Source: Luteimonas sp. BLCC-B24
GTDB lineage: Bacteria > Pseudomonadota > Gammaproteobacteria > Xanthomonadales > Xanthomonadaceae
DNA length: 64,000 bases
Reading direction: 5' to 3'
Assembly: GCF_028550595.1 (NCBI RefSeq)
Contig: NZ_JAQQGN010000008.1
Span: 62,001-126,000, forward strand
Position 1 is the stretch's first letter, and the number at the start of each line of letters is the position of its first letter. The translations under genes and the position numbers were made by a program. Positions 25,058-34,037 of this stretch are shown here, piece by piece. Below the pieces are notes generated by a model that worked only from the letters and a program-made list of their open reading frames with translations, searched no databases and was not told the DNA's origin.

Positions 25058-27085
25058 TCAGTCGAACACCGGCTCGACGTCGCCCCCGGCCACCGCGACC
25101 AGACGCGCCACCAGGGTGGGCCAGTCGACATCGCGGTTGTGGCCGACGACATTCAAGCGCGGCAGGCCGCTGCCGTCGACGATAGTAAAGGTCGAGGGTC
25201 CTGAACGCAGACCGCCCATCCTGCAGACCTCGTTGCGCAGGCGGCAGGACACGCCGATCGCGCGGTAGCCGAAATCATCGAACACGCCGATCAGCTGACC
25301 CTGCAGGCTGGTGACGAAGGACGCATCGCCGACGCTGGAGATGTTCTGCACCGCGCGCTGGCTGATGCGCTGGCGCACACCGCGCGCGCGCTCGGTGTGC
25401 AACTCGGCATCGAACGCGGTCGCGGTCCAGTCGACCAGCCGCAAACCGTCGATGCGGCCGTGGAGTCGCCCCTCGATGCTGCCGAAATCGAAGACGCTGG
25501 TCAGCGCGTGCAGGTCGATGCCGTGGAGCGCGAGATCGCTGGACACGGTGGGGGCGACGCCGAACGGTCGCTCGATCGACAGCTCGTCGACGTCGACGCG
25601 CCCGCCGAACAGATCCATGCTCAGGCCGCCGTCGAAGACGATGCGGTTGTCGGCATAACGCACCGTCGGAATCCGGCCTTCGAGCGTGCCCTCGAACGGT
25701 GGCCAGTCGAGCGCCTTGGCCAGCGTGCCGATGTCGAGGCCCTCCAGGCGCAGCGCGGTCTGCATGCGCAGGCTTTCGTCGCCCGCCGGCGGACGCAGCA
25801 CCAGGGCCTCGAAGCCGATACGGCCACCGAGGAACGACAGCGCGACCGGATCGCGCAGCCGCAGCCGACCGTCGCCGCTGAGCAGGGTCCAGGCCGCGGC
25901 ATCGAACGGCATGCCGTACAGCGCCCCGCCCGCCCACGCGAAGCTGCTCCGCACCGGTGCGTGGGTGGAATACCGCACGCCGCCGGTGAGGCCGTCGAAG
26001 CGGAAGCGATCGGCCGCGTCCCCGATGCCGAGACCGCGCAGGCGCAGACCGGCGTCGCGCAGCGCGCCGTCCTCGATCGACAGCCGCGTCGCCAGCCCGC
26101 CGTCGAGCGACAGGCCGGACAGCCCGGCCAGACCCAGCCAGCCCGACAGATAGCGCGCCGGCAGCGCTTGCGCCTCTCGGCTGTCGATCCCGATGTCGAG
26201 CATGTCGACCGCGAGATCCGGGCGCAGCCGGGCGCGACCGTCGATCTGCAGCGTGTCGCCATCGTCCCAGCGCAGCCGCGAGACGTCCCAGTCCTGGCCG
26301 TCGTCGCGGGCCAGCGTGAGGCCGAGCCCGATCGGCGTGTCCGGCAGCGCGAGGTAGGCCGTGCCGAACAGCAGTTCGCCGCCGCGTACGTGGCCGTCGA
26401 GGGTCAAGAGGGTGCGCCCGGCGGGCAGGCGCAGATCGAAGTCGAGGTCCGCGTCGAGCGCGTCGCCCGCCACGTCGCCGGTGTCGGACTCCAGGGCGAC
26501 GCCGCGCAGCGCGAGATCCGCGGCAATCCGCAACGGCCGGTCCGGTGACGCGTCGATCCGCACCTCGCCGCCCAGGGTGCCCGCGCGCAGCTGGCCATCC
26601 GACCAGCCCTGCCGTACCAGGGCTTCGGCCCAGGCCGCCGGCACCGCCCGCAGATCGATGACCGTGCGGTCGGGCGTACGCGCCTCGCGGCGCAGGCCGA
26701 GTGCGCCGCCGCGGCCCGCGAGCGTGGCGGCGGTCCGCGTCGCATCCAGCGCGATCGCCAGACGCAGCGGTCCGCCCTGCGCACCGCGCACATCGCCGTC
26801 GCATTGCCATCCCGCGTCGCCACCAGGCGCCTGCGCACGGCGCAGCGGACACTGCCAGTCCACGCGCTCGAAGGCCCAGCCGAGTTCACCGGCATCGACG
26901 CGTCCCGCCTGCAGGCGCAGCCTGCCCTCGGGGGCGTCGGCCGGCCAGTCCAGGCGCAGCCGGACGTCCTCGAGCGTGGCCACCGGCGTGACCACGCGCG
27001 CGATCCGGGCATCCACGGACTGCGCCCGCGCCGGCGCCACACAGGCCAGCAACAGGGTTAGGATCGTCAACAGGCGGACGGACAT
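25058..27085 (-). CDS. ydbH: YdbH-family intermembrane lipid-transport protein
   Basis: A 675-aa AsmA/TamB-like periplasmic bridge protein. Related proteins TamB, YhdP and YdbH carry phospholipids between the inner and outer membranes along a beta-taco groove. The N-terminal segment MSVRLLTILTLLLACVAPARA is a membrane anchor or signal peptide. The body is repetitive beta-strand sequence with many LRL, DGL and DAxL repeats. The C-terminal RISQRAVQNISS...GYRAIGVSCRLRNEVCRMGGL is characteristic of YdbH, including the paired cysteines. It is shorter than the E. coli protein (about 880 aa). The ATG at 27085 is chosen for the signal segment. It is divergent from the response-regulator gene with only 33 bases between starts. 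Confidence 0.82.
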   Translation of the reverse strand: MSVRLLTILTLLLACVAPARAQSVDARIARVVTPVATLEDVRLRLDWPADAPEGRLRLQAGRVDAGELGWAFERVDWQCPLRRAQAPGGDAGWQCDGDVRGAQGGPLRLAIALDATRTAATLAGRGGALGLRREARTPDRTVIDLRAVPAAWAEALVRQGWSDGQLRAGTLGGEVRIDASPDRPLRIAADLALRGVALESDTGDVAGDALDADLDFDLRLPAGRTLLTLDGHVRGGELLFGTAYLALPDTPIGLGLTLARDDGQDWDVSRLRWDDGDTLQIDGRARLRPDLAVDMLDIGIDSREAQALPARYLSGWLGLAGLSGLSLDGGLATRLSIEDGALRDAGLRLRGLGIGDAADRFRFDGLTGGVRYSTHAPVRSSFAWAGGALYGMPFDAAAWTLLSGDGRLRLRDPVALSFLGGRIGFEALVLRPPAGDESLRMQTALRLEGLDIGTLAKALDWPPFEGTLEGRIPTVRYADNRIVFDGGLSMDLFGGRVDVDELSIERPFGVAPTVSSDLALHGIDLHALTSVFDFGSIEGRLHGRIDGLRLVDWTATAFDAELHTERARGVRQRISQRAVQNISSVGDASFVTSLQGQLIGVFDDFGYRAIGVSCRLRNEVCRMGGLRSGPSTFTIVDGSGLPRLNVVGHNRDVDWPTLVARLVAVAGGDVEPVFD

Positions 27086-27118
27086 CGCCGGAGCATACCC
27101 GCACTGCACGGAGCACCC

Positions 27119-27826
27119 ATGACCCGATTGCTGCTGGTCGAAGACGATCCCACGAGCTGCGGCTTCCTGCATGCCGCCGCGGCCGCGCTGCCGGCCCGGG
27201 TCGACATTGCCGGTTCGGTCGCCGATGCACGGCGACTGGCGACGCACGCGCCCTACGACGCCTGGCTGATCGACGCCCATCTCCCCGACGGCAGCGGCGT
27301 CGCCCTGCTCGAGACCTTGCGTGCCGAGGGGTTCCGGACGCCCGCGCTCGCGCACACCGCCGCGCGCGAGCCCGAAGCGCTCGAGGCCCTGCGCGCGGCC
27401 GGCTTCGCGCTCGCGCTCAGCAAGCCGGTGTCGGCGGCGGCGTGGCAGGCGAGCATCCGCCAGATCACCGGCGCCGCCGGTGCGCGGCCGGACGCCCCGT
27501 CCGCGCCGCCCGGCGCGAAGGCCGGTCTGGTCTGGAACACCGCCTCCGCGCTGCGGGCCGTCGGAGGCGACGCCGGCAATGCGGCGGCCCTGCGCGAGTT
27601 GTTTCTCGGCGAACTGCCGGGCACGCGCGATGCGGTCGTGCGCGCGGCCGGCGCGGGCGAATCCGATGCCGTGCGTCAGGCGGTACATCGCCTGCGCGCG
27701 GGCTGCGGCTTCGTCGGGGCCGAGCGCATGGACGCGGCGGCGGCCGACCTGCATGCGGCGCCGCACTCGTCCGATGCCTTGCACGCGTTCCTCGCCGCCG
27801 TCGAGACCACGCTGGCACAGCGCTGA
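27119..27826 (+). CDS. Response regulator receiver fused to Hpt domain
   Basis: A 235-aa cytosolic phosphorelay protein. The receiver domain (residues 1-118) has the acidic pair D9-D10, phospho-acceptor D52, T80 and K102. The histidine phosphotransfer domain (about 140-235) keeps its acceptor H190 in AVHRLRAGCGFVGAERM. There is no DNA-binding or enzymatic output domain, so it should pass phosphate between a hybrid kinase and another regulator, or act as a sink. It resembles the C-terminal half of a hybrid sensor kinase, but a kinase gene is not adjacent. The GC3 pattern supports coding along the whole frame. It converges on recO. Confidence 0.88.
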   Translation: MTRLLLVEDDPTSCGFLHAAAAALPARVDIAGSVADARRLATHAPYDAWLIDAHLPDGSGVALLETLRAEGFRTPALAHTAAREPEALEALRAAGFALALSKPVSAAAWQASIRQITGAAGARPDAPSAPPGAKAGLVWNTASALRAVGGDAGNAAALRELFLGELPGTRDAVVRAAGAGESDAVRQAVHRLRAGCGFVGAERMDAAAADLHAAPHSSDALHAFLAAVETTLAQR

Positions 27827-27871
27827 GCGACGCGTGTCACGGCGGGCGCGATCCGCGCCGCGGGGCGGGGA

Positions 27872-28594
27872 CTAGCGGCCCGCGAGATCGCTGGCGAGTT
27901 CCCAGGATTTCAGACCGCGCGGTCCCAGGTGATACGCCAGCACGCCGCGCAATGCGCGGCGCAGGCCGGCGAGTCCGGCACCGTCCGGCGGCGCGCCGTC
28001 GGCGGCCAGCGCGAGCAGGCTGTCCCCGGTGGCCGCCGCGTTGCGGTCGTCGGCGCCGGTGTCGCGCTGGAGGCGCCTGGGACCGTGTTCCGGTTCGAGA
28101 CGGTAGCGGGCCGCGGGATCGATCGGCGCGCCGTCCCCATCCTCATCGAGTGCGAAGCCCACGCCGAGCGCGTCGAGCAGGTCGCGCTCGAACCGGCGCA
28201 GCGTCCATGCGAGCCCGGCCGGCGTGCGCAGCCGCTCGCGCACGGTGGCGTAGGCGTCATAGAGCTCGGGCACGGGATCCTGGCGCGGCGCCAGGCGCAG
28301 CACCAGCTCGCTGACGTAGAAGCCGGCCAGCATCGCGTCGCCGGTCAGTCGCGGGGCCGCATCGAGCGCCTCGGCCGCACGCAGCTGGGCGAGTTCGCCG
28401 CGCAGCACCGCGGCCAGACGGATGTGCTGGAGCGGCTGCAGCGCCGCCCTGAGCACGTGGCGTTTCGGCCCCTGTACACCACGCGCGACGAGGCCGAGAC
28501 GCCCATGGTCGCGGCTCAGCACCTCGACCAGCAGACTGGTCTCGCGCCAGGGGCGTGCGTGCAGCACGAAGGCGGGGGCGTCGTCGATGCGCAT
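27872..28594 (-). CDS. recO: DNA repair protein RecO
   Basis: A 240-aa recombination mediator that helps load RecA onto SSB-coated DNA with RecR and anneals strands. An N-terminal OB fold ([34 protein letters not shown], residues 7-40) is followed by a helical domain; the usual C-terminal zinc finger of some RecO proteins is not evident. It ends a conserved cluster lepA-lepB-DUF4845-rnc-era-(GFA)-recO, in which era-recO are normally neighbours; here a GFA-family gene is inserted between them. Confidence 0.94.
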   Translation of the reverse strand: MRIDDAPAFVLHARPWRETSLLVEVLSRDHGRLGLVARGVQGPKRHVLRAALQPLQHIRLAAVLRGELAQLRAAEALDAAPRLTGDAMLAGFYVSELVLRLAPRQDPVPELYDAYATVRERLRTPAGLAWTLRRFERDLLDALGVGFALDEDGDGAPIDPAARYRLEPEHGPRRLQRDTGADDRNAAATGDSLLALAADGAPPDGAGLAGLRRALRGVLAYHLGPRGLKSWELASDLAGR

Positions 28595-28618
28595 GGCGCG
28601 GGGTCCGCAGGCGGGCGC

Positions 28619-29068
28619 TCAGCCGGCCGTACCGACCCGGGCCAGGAACTCGGCTTCGGTCAGACGTTCGCGGCGGCCGGCGAACGCGTACCAGCCGGGC
28701 TGCGCATCGGTGAAGATTTCCGAATGCAGCCGGGCACCGGGTATCGCGTCGAACAGTCCGGCCGGCACGAACGCCTGGTCGTCGCCGGTGAGGCGGAAGA
28801 ACAGGCCACTGCCGCAGACGGCGCAGAACGCGCGCTCGGCCCACGCCGACGACGGATACCGGCGTACCCGGTCGTCACCGGCCTCGATCCGCAGGTCACC
28901 GCCCGCGTGCAGCACCATCGCCGGGCCACCGTGCCAGCGACGGCAGGCGCCGCAGTGGCACACATCCACGTCGCGGGTATCGGCCGGCACGCTGAGCGAT
29001 ACGCCGCCGCACAGGCACCGCCCGCGCAGGCGGCCCGCGTCACCGTCCATGCCGATGCGTTCAGTCAC
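28619..29068 (-). CDS. GFA-family (CENP-V/glutathione-dependent formaldehyde-activating) protein
   Basis: About 149 aa. Zinc-site cysteines are arranged as in the GFA fold: [17 protein letters not shown] and [10 protein letters not shown]. Members named after the formaldehyde-activating enzyme are mostly of unknown activity, so no reaction is claimed. Two starts are possible: GTG at 29068, overlapping the last eight bases of era (used here), or ATG at 29050, which still precedes the first cysteine motif. Its position between era and recO is unusual for this conserved cluster. Confidence 0.85.
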   Translation of the reverse strand: MTERIGMDGDAGRLRGRCLCGGVSLSVPADTRDVDVCHCGACRRWHGGPAMVLHAGGDLRIEAGDDRVRRYPSSAWAERAFCAVCGSGLFFRLTGDDQAFVPAGLFDAIPGARLHSEIFTDAQPGWYAFAGRRERLTEAEFLARVGTAG

Positions 29069-29966
29069 CGTAGCCGAGCGCCTTGAGCGCCGCTTCGTCG
29101 TCCGACCAGCCCTCGCGCACGCGCACCCAGGTTTCGAGGAACACCTTGGCGTCGAACAGCCGCTCCATGCCCAGCCGGGCCTTGGTGCTGATCTCCTTGA
29201 GGCGGCTGCCGGCCTTGCCGATGACGATGGCCTTCTGGCCCTCGCGCTCGACCCAGATCACCGCGCCGATGCGCAGCATGCTGCCGTCGACGGTGAAGCT
29301 CTCGATCTCGACCGTCGTCGCATACGGCAGTTCGTTGCCGAGCTGACGCATCAGCTGCTCGCGCACCAGTTCGCCGGCGAGGAAGCGCTGGCTCTTGTCG
29401 GTGATCTCGTCCTCGCCGTAGAGGGCGTCCTGCGCCGGCACCAGCGGCAGCACGGTCGAGACGAGCTGCTCCAGGCCCTTGCGTTTCAGCGCCGACAGCG
29501 GCACCACGCCCGCGAACTCGCGGCCTTCGGTGACCGTCTGCAGGTAAGGGAGCAGCGTGGTCTTGTCCTTGATCCGGTCGACCTGGTTGACCACCAGCAC
29601 CACCGGCACGCCGGCCTCGCGCAGCGCGTCGAACGCGAGACCGTCCTCCTCGTCCCAGCGGCCCGCGACCACGACCAGCAACGCGGCGTCGACGCCCTCG
29701 AGCGCGCCGCGCGCGGCGCGGTTCATGATCCGGTTCATCGCGCGCTTCTGCTCGCGGTGGATGCCGGGTGTGTCGACCAGCAGCAGCTGGCCCTCGGGAA
29801 ACGTCGCGATGCCCAGCAGCCGGTGCCGCGTGGTCTGCGGCCGGTTGGAGACGATGCTCACCTTGGCGCCGACGAGTGCGTTGACCAGGGTGGACTTGCC
29901 GACGTTGGGTCGGCCGATGACGGCGACGAAGCCGGCGTGATGGGGCGTGGCGGAAGATTCGGTCAT
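29061..29966 (-). CDS. era: GTPase Era
   Basis: A 301-aa essential GTPase that binds 16S rRNA near its 3' end and checks 30S maturation. G1 is GRPNVGKST (residues 18-26), G3 DTPG, G4 NQVD, and the C-terminal KH domain contains [14 protein letters not shown]. It lies downstream of rnc, as in most proteobacteria, consistent with a shared rRNA-processing operon. Confidence 0.97.
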   Translation of the reverse strand: MTESSATPHHAGFVAVIGRPNVGKSTLVNALVGAKVSIVSNRPQTTRHRLLGIATFPEGQLLLVDTPGIHREQKRAMNRIMNRAARGALEGVDAALLVVVAGRWDEEDGLAFDALREAGVPVVLVVNQVDRIKDKTTLLPYLQTVTEGREFAGVVPLSALKRKGLEQLVSTVLPLVPAQDALYGEDEITDKSQRFLAGELVREQLMRQLGNELPYATTVEIESFTVDGSMLRIGAVIWVEREGQKAIVIGKAGSRLKEISTKARLGMERLFDAKVFLETWVRVREGWSDDEAALKALGYGD

Positions 29967-30030
29967 GCCGGCATTCTACGGAAATGCCGGTGTCCACGAC
30001 GGCGCGGGCGGGTCCGCGACCGGAGACGGC

Positions 30031-30714
30031 TCAGGCGGCGCGCTCGATCATCCCGATGACCGCCTCGGCCGCCTGCTGTTCGGCTGCGCGGCGCGAACTC
30101 CCCTGCCCTTCGGCCGCGAGGCCGGCCTCGGCCAGGCTGCAGCGCACCAGAAAGATCTTGGCGTGTTCTTCCCCGCTCTCACCGAGCAGTTCGTAGTGCG
30201 GCAACGGCTGCTGCCGTGCCTGCAGCCATTCCTGCAGGCGGGTCTTGGCGTCCTTGGCGACACGACCGCTGGACAGCGCGACGATCGGCCGCTCGAACAG
30301 CGGCAACACGATCCGCCGGCAGGTCTCGATGTCCGAATCCAGGTACACCGCGGCGATCACCGCTTCCAGCGCATCGGACAGGATGGAATCGCGGCGGTGC
30401 CCGCCGGATTTCATTTCGCCCGGTCCGAGCACCAGCCGGGCACCGAGATCGAGTTCACGCGCGATCGCAGCCAGCGAGGATTCGCGCACCAGCTCCGCCC
30501 GGGCGCGCGTGAGCGTGCCCTCGTCGGCGGTCGGCCAGCGCGCGTAGAGCGCCTCGGCGATCAACGCACCGAGGATCGCATCGCCCAGGAACTCGAGGCG
30601 CTCGTTGTGCGGGGCGCCGGCGCTGCGATGCGTCAGGGCCTGCACCAGCAGCGCGGGATCGCGAAACGTATGTTCCGCAAACCGCCCCTGCTGTCGATCA
30701 AACGCCGTCGCCAC
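30031..30714 (-). CDS. rnc: Ribonuclease III
   Basis: A 227-aa double-stranded-RNA endonuclease that processes rRNA precursors. The catalytic signature [12 protein letters not shown] (residues about 37-48) carries the acidic metal ligands, a second acidic site lies in [11 protein letters not shown], and a C-terminal dsRNA-binding domain covers about 155-225 ([21 protein letters not shown]). The start is GTG at 30714, which overlaps the end of the DUF4845 gene by 17 bases; no ATG is available before the family's first conserved helix. Confidence 0.95.
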   Translation of the reverse strand: MATAFDRQQGRFAEHTFRDPALLVQALTHRSAGAPHNERLEFLGDAILGALIAEALYARWPTADEGTLTRARAELVRESSLAAIARELDLGARLVLGPGEMKSGGHRRDSILSDALEAVIAAVYLDSDIETCRRIVLPLFERPIVALSSGRVAKDAKTRLQEWLQARQQPLPHYELLGESGEEHAKIFLVRCSLAEAGLAAEGQGSSRRAAEQQAAEAVIGMIERAA

Positions 30715-31078
30715 CGCGGGTCAGCGTCTGCGTGGCGTGGAACTTGCCCACGACGTCGAGGTTGCCGATCAGCGGCCGGCGCACCTCGTACTGCACGTCG
30801 ATCTGCCAGCCGTTGTCGGCGCGGCGGATCTTGACGTTCTGCGGCTTCACGTTTTCCGAGTAGCTTATGTACAGCCGACGGAAGAACAGGTCCTGGATGC
30901 GCGCCGGGTCCGACGCGGCGACGCCGGACTCGTTGGCCAGGCCCTTGAGGGCCGACTTGACGCTGTAGTACTCGGAATACATCGGAAACAGCTTCATGCC
31001 CACGTAGGCGAAGAAGCCGACCACTGCCAGCACGATGATGAAGCCCAGCAGGGTGATGCCGCGTTGCGTGCGTTTCAT
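30698..31078 (-). CDS. DUF4845 membrane protein
   Basis: A 126-aa protein with one N-terminal transmembrane helix ([24 protein letters not shown], residues 8-31) preceded by a type IV pilin-like MKRTQRG start, then a soluble domain. DUF4845 genes are commonly found between lepB and rnc; the function is not known. The RG-ITLLGF context resembles a prepilin cleavage site, but no glutamate follows at position +5, so pilin processing is doubtful. It overlaps rnc at its 3' end. Confidence 0.9.
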   Translation of the reverse strand: MKRTQRGITLLGFIIVLAVVGFFAYVGMKLFPMYSEYYSVKSALKGLANESGVAASDPARIQDLFFRRLYISYSENVKPQNVKIRRADNGWQIDVQYEVRRPLIGNLDVVGKFHATQTLTRGGDGV

Positions 31079-31112
31079 TTGGGACGTCCCCTCAGATGTC
31101 CAGCCCCGTTGC

Positions 31113-31907
31113 TCAGCGGATCGGGTTACCGATCCGTCCCCAGTCGACCCAGCCGGGCGCGGCGCTGTCGACGTTCATCCAGATCAGGAACGCCTTGCCG
31201 CGCAGCTGGGTCTCGGGAAGCGTACCCCAGAAGCGGCCGTCGTCGCTGCGGTCACGGTTGTCGCCCATGACGAAATAATGGCCCTGCGGCACGTGGAAGG
31301 TGCCCTCCCCCAGGTGGAAGGGCGCGGCCTGGTCGATGTGCAGGATCTCGTGACGGCGATCGGGCATCTGTTCGGCATAGAGCGAGGCACCGGTCATCTC
31401 GGCGCCGCGGCCCGCCCCCTCGTAGGTGCCCAGACGCTCGTAGCCGAACGGCGTGCCGTTGACGAACACCTGGTTGTCGCGGAATTCCACCGTATCGCCC
31501 GGCAGGCCGATGACGCGCTTGATCCAGTCCTGGTCGGGGTGCTGCGGCGGTCGGAACACCACCACGTCGCCGCGCGCGGGCTCGCCGATCTCGATCACCT
31601 TCTTGTTGGTGATCGGCAGGCGGATGCCGTAGCTGAACTTGTTGACCAGGATGAAGTCGCCGATCAGCAGCGTCGGCATCATCGAGCTCGACGGAATGCG
31701 GAAGGGCTCGGCGACGAAGCTGCGCAGGATCAACACCACGAACAGCACCGGGAAGAACGCCTTGGAGTAGTCGACCAGGACCGGTTCCTTGGCCTCGATC
31801 AGTCCACTGCGGCGCGCACGCGCCTTCGCCAGCACCAGCTTGTCGAGCAGCCAGATGACGCCCGTCAGCAGCGTCAACACGACCAGCGCGGTCTCGAACC
31901 ATTTCAT
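31113..31907 (-). CDS. lepB: Signal peptidase I
   Basis: A 264-aa inner-membrane protease that removes signal peptides from exported proteins. Two N-terminal transmembrane segments lie at about 5-27 and 50-67. The catalytic serine is S75 in PSSSMMPT and the lysine base is K130 in DWIKRVIGLPGD; the box GDNRDRSDDGRFWG follows near residue 222. It sits between lepA and DUF4845 in the usual order. Confidence 0.97.
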   Translation of the reverse strand: MKWFETALVVLTLLTGVIWLLDKLVLAKARARRSGLIEAKEPVLVDYSKAFFPVLFVVLILRSFVAEPFRIPSSSMMPTLLIGDFILVNKFSYGIRLPITNKKVIEIGEPARGDVVVFRPPQHPDQDWIKRVIGLPGDTVEFRDNQVFVNGTPFGYERLGTYEGAGRGAEMTGASLYAEQMPDRRHEILHIDQAAPFHLGEGTFHVPQGHYFVMGDNRDRSDDGRFWGTLPETQLRGKAFLIWMNVDSAAPGWVDWGRIGNPIR

Positions 31908-31934
31908 GCGGAAACCTCAGGAGCCGGGATCGGC

Positions 31935-32054
31935 GATTGGTGATTCGTGACGGGAAGAACCTGCAGTCCTTCAGCGTCACGCCCAAGAATAACGATGCAT
32001 CTGCCCACGAACTTTACCGGCTGCGGCGCTCGCCGGTCTTTCGAATCACCAATC
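31935..32054. repeat. 13-bp inverted repeat in the lepA-lepB gap
   Basis: GATTGGTGATTCG at 31935-31947 recurs inverted at 32042-32054 in a gap of about 167 bp. Further related units (ACTCACCGATCACG, ACGACTCACGG) continue to 32085. It looks like a small cluster of decayed intergenic repeats with no coding potential. Confidence 0.55.
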
Positions 32055-32074
32055 ACGACTCACCGATCACGTCC

Positions 32075-33886
32075 TTACGACTCACGGCTCGTACTCAGCA
32101 CCGCGAGGAAGGCTTCCTGCGGGATCTCCACGCGGCCGACCTGCTTCATGCGCTTCTTGCCTTCCTTCTGCTTCTCAAGCAGCTTCTTCTTGCGCGAGAT
32201 GTCGCCGCCGTAGCACTTGGCCAGCACGTTCTTGCGCAGCGCCTTGACCGTGGTGCGGGCGATGATCTGCGCGCCGATCGCGGCCTGGATCGCCACGTCG
32301 AATTGCTGGCGCGGAATCAGGTCCTTCATCTTCTCGGTCAGCTCGCGGCCGCGACGCTCGGCGTGCGTGCGGTGCACGATCAGCGACAGCGCATCGACCT
32401 TGTCGCCGTTGATCAGCGTGTCCACGCGCACGAACGGACCGGCCTGGAAGCGCAGGAAGTGATAGTCGAGCGAGGCGTAACCGCGACTCACCGACTTGAG
32501 CTTGTCGAAGAAGTCCAGCACGACCTCGGCCATCGGCAGCTCGTAGCTGATCTGCACCTGGCTGGCCATGTAGGTGATGCCGATCTGCACGCCGCGCTTG
32601 TCCTCGCACAGCTTGATGATCGCGCCGATGTAGGCCTCCGGCGTGAGGATGTTGGCGCGGATGATGGGCTCGCGCACTTCCTCGATCAGGTTCGCCTGCG
32701 GCAGCTTGGCCGGATTGTCGAGCGGCATCACCTCGCCGTCGGTCTTGAGCACCTCGTAGATCACCGTCGGCGCGGTGCTGATCAGATCGAGGTCGTACTC
32801 GCGCTCCAGGCGCTCCTGCACGATTTCCATGTGCAGCATGCCGAGAAAGCCGCAGCGGAAGCCGAAGCCCATCGCCTCGGAACTCTCGGGTTCGAAGCGC
32901 AGCGCGGCATCGTTGAGGCGCAGCTTGTCCAGCGCTTCGCGCAGGTCCGGATAGTCCTCGGCATTGACCGGGAACAGACCGGCGAACACGCGCGGCTGCA
33001 TCTCCTGGAAGCCGGGCAGCGGGGTGTCGGCCGGCTTGCCGGCGAGCGTGAGCGTGTCACCGACCGGCGCGCCGTGCACGTCCTTGATCGACGCGGTGAT
33101 CCAGCCCACCTCGCCGGCCTTGAGCGCGGTCAGTTCCTTGCGCTTGGGCGTGAACACACCGACCTTGTCGACATCGTGGGTGCGCCCGGTCGACATCACC
33201 AGGATCTTGCTCTTGGGCGTGATTTCGCCCTGCATCACCCGCACCAGCGACACCACGCCGAGATAGTTGTCGAACCATGAATCGATGATCAGCGCCTGCA
33301 GGCGATCGGTGTCGCGCGGCTTCGGCGGCGGGATGCGGTGCACGATGGCCTCGAGCACCTCTTCCACGTTGAGGCCGGTCTTGGCGCTCACGGCCACGGC
33401 GTCCTCGGCGTCGATGCCGATCACCGCCTCGATCTCGGCCTTCGCCTTGTCGATGTCGGCCGTCGGCAGGTCGATCTTGTTGAGCACGGGCACCACTTCC
33501 AGGCCCTGCTCGACCGCGGTGTAGCAGTTGGCGACCGACTGCGCCTCCACGCCCTGCGCCGCATCGACGACCAGCAACGCGCCTTCGCACGCCGCCAGCG
33601 AACGGCTGACTTCGTAGCTGAAGTCGACGTGGCCGGGCGTGTCGATGAAATTCAGGTGATAGATCTGCCCGTCGCGCGCCTTGTACGGCAGCGAGACCGA
33701 CTGGGCCTTGATCGTGATGCCGCGCTCGCGTTCGATCGGATTCGAATCGAGCACCTGCGCTTCCATCTCGCGGGCCTGGAGGCCGCCGCAGAGCTGGATG
33801 ATGCGATCGGCAAGCGTCGACTTGCCGTGGTCGACGTGGGCGATGATGGAGAAGTTGCGGATGTTCCGCATCGGATCGTGGGTCAT
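32075..33886 (-). CDS. lepA: Elongation factor 4
   Basis: A 603-aa translational GTPase, the usual size, that acts on the ribosome in initiation/assembly or back-translocation. G1 is AHVDHGKST (residues 16-24), G2 RGITIK, G3 DTPGH and G4 NKID; the LepA-specific C-terminal domain ends [15 protein letters not shown]. The ATG at 33886 was used; a second ATG five codons on ([12 protein letters not shown]) is possible. It is followed on the same strand by lepB. Confidence 0.97.
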   Translation of the reverse strand: MTHDPMRNIRNFSIIAHVDHGKSTLADRIIQLCGGLQAREMEAQVLDSNPIERERGITIKAQSVSLPYKARDGQIYHLNFIDTPGHVDFSYEVSRSLAACEGALLVVDAAQGVEAQSVANCYTAVEQGLEVVPVLNKIDLPTADIDKAKAEIEAVIGIDAEDAVAVSAKTGLNVEEVLEAIVHRIPPPKPRDTDRLQALIIDSWFDNYLGVVSLVRVMQGEITPKSKILVMSTGRTHDVDKVGVFTPKRKELTALKAGEVGWITASIKDVHGAPVGDTLTLAGKPADTPLPGFQEMQPRVFAGLFPVNAEDYPDLREALDKLRLNDAALRFEPESSEAMGFGFRCGFLGMLHMEIVQERLEREYDLDLISTAPTVIYEVLKTDGEVMPLDNPAKLPQANLIEEVREPIIRANILTPEAYIGAIIKLCEDKRGVQIGITYMASQVQISYELPMAEVVLDFFDKLKSVSRGYASLDYHFLRFQAGPFVRVDTLINGDKVDALSLIVHRTHAERRGRELTEKMKDLIPRQQFDVAIQAAIGAQIIARTTVKALRKNVLAKCYGGDISRKKKLLEKQKEGKKRMKQVGRVEIPQEAFLAVLSTSRES

Positions 33887-33984
33887 GGGCGGCGGCCGGG
33901 CCGTCGTCGAAAAGATAACGGGCGATTATCGCATAGCGCCCCGCCGCGGCGGGGCGGCGTCGCCCGGCCACCGGCCTCCTGCGC

Positions 33985-34016
33985 AAAACGGCCCGCGGGG
34001 CGAACCACCGCGGGCC
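33985..34016 (-). terminator. Intrinsic terminator of the rpoE-rseA-mucD operon
   Basis: On the minus strand a perfect 9-bp stem GGCCCGCGG/CCGCGGGCC (33990-33998 with 34008-34016, 9-base loop) is followed by GTTTTGC. It lies about 20 bases beyond the mucD stop. Confidence 0.75.
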
Positions 34017-34037
34017 GGATTGCGTTGCGCCGCAGCC

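Noticed and set aside
30698-31078. Type IV pilin-like protein
   Set aside because: The [13 protein letters not shown] start resembles a prepilin, but the glutamate at +5 is absent and DUF4845 with lepB/rnc context explains it.
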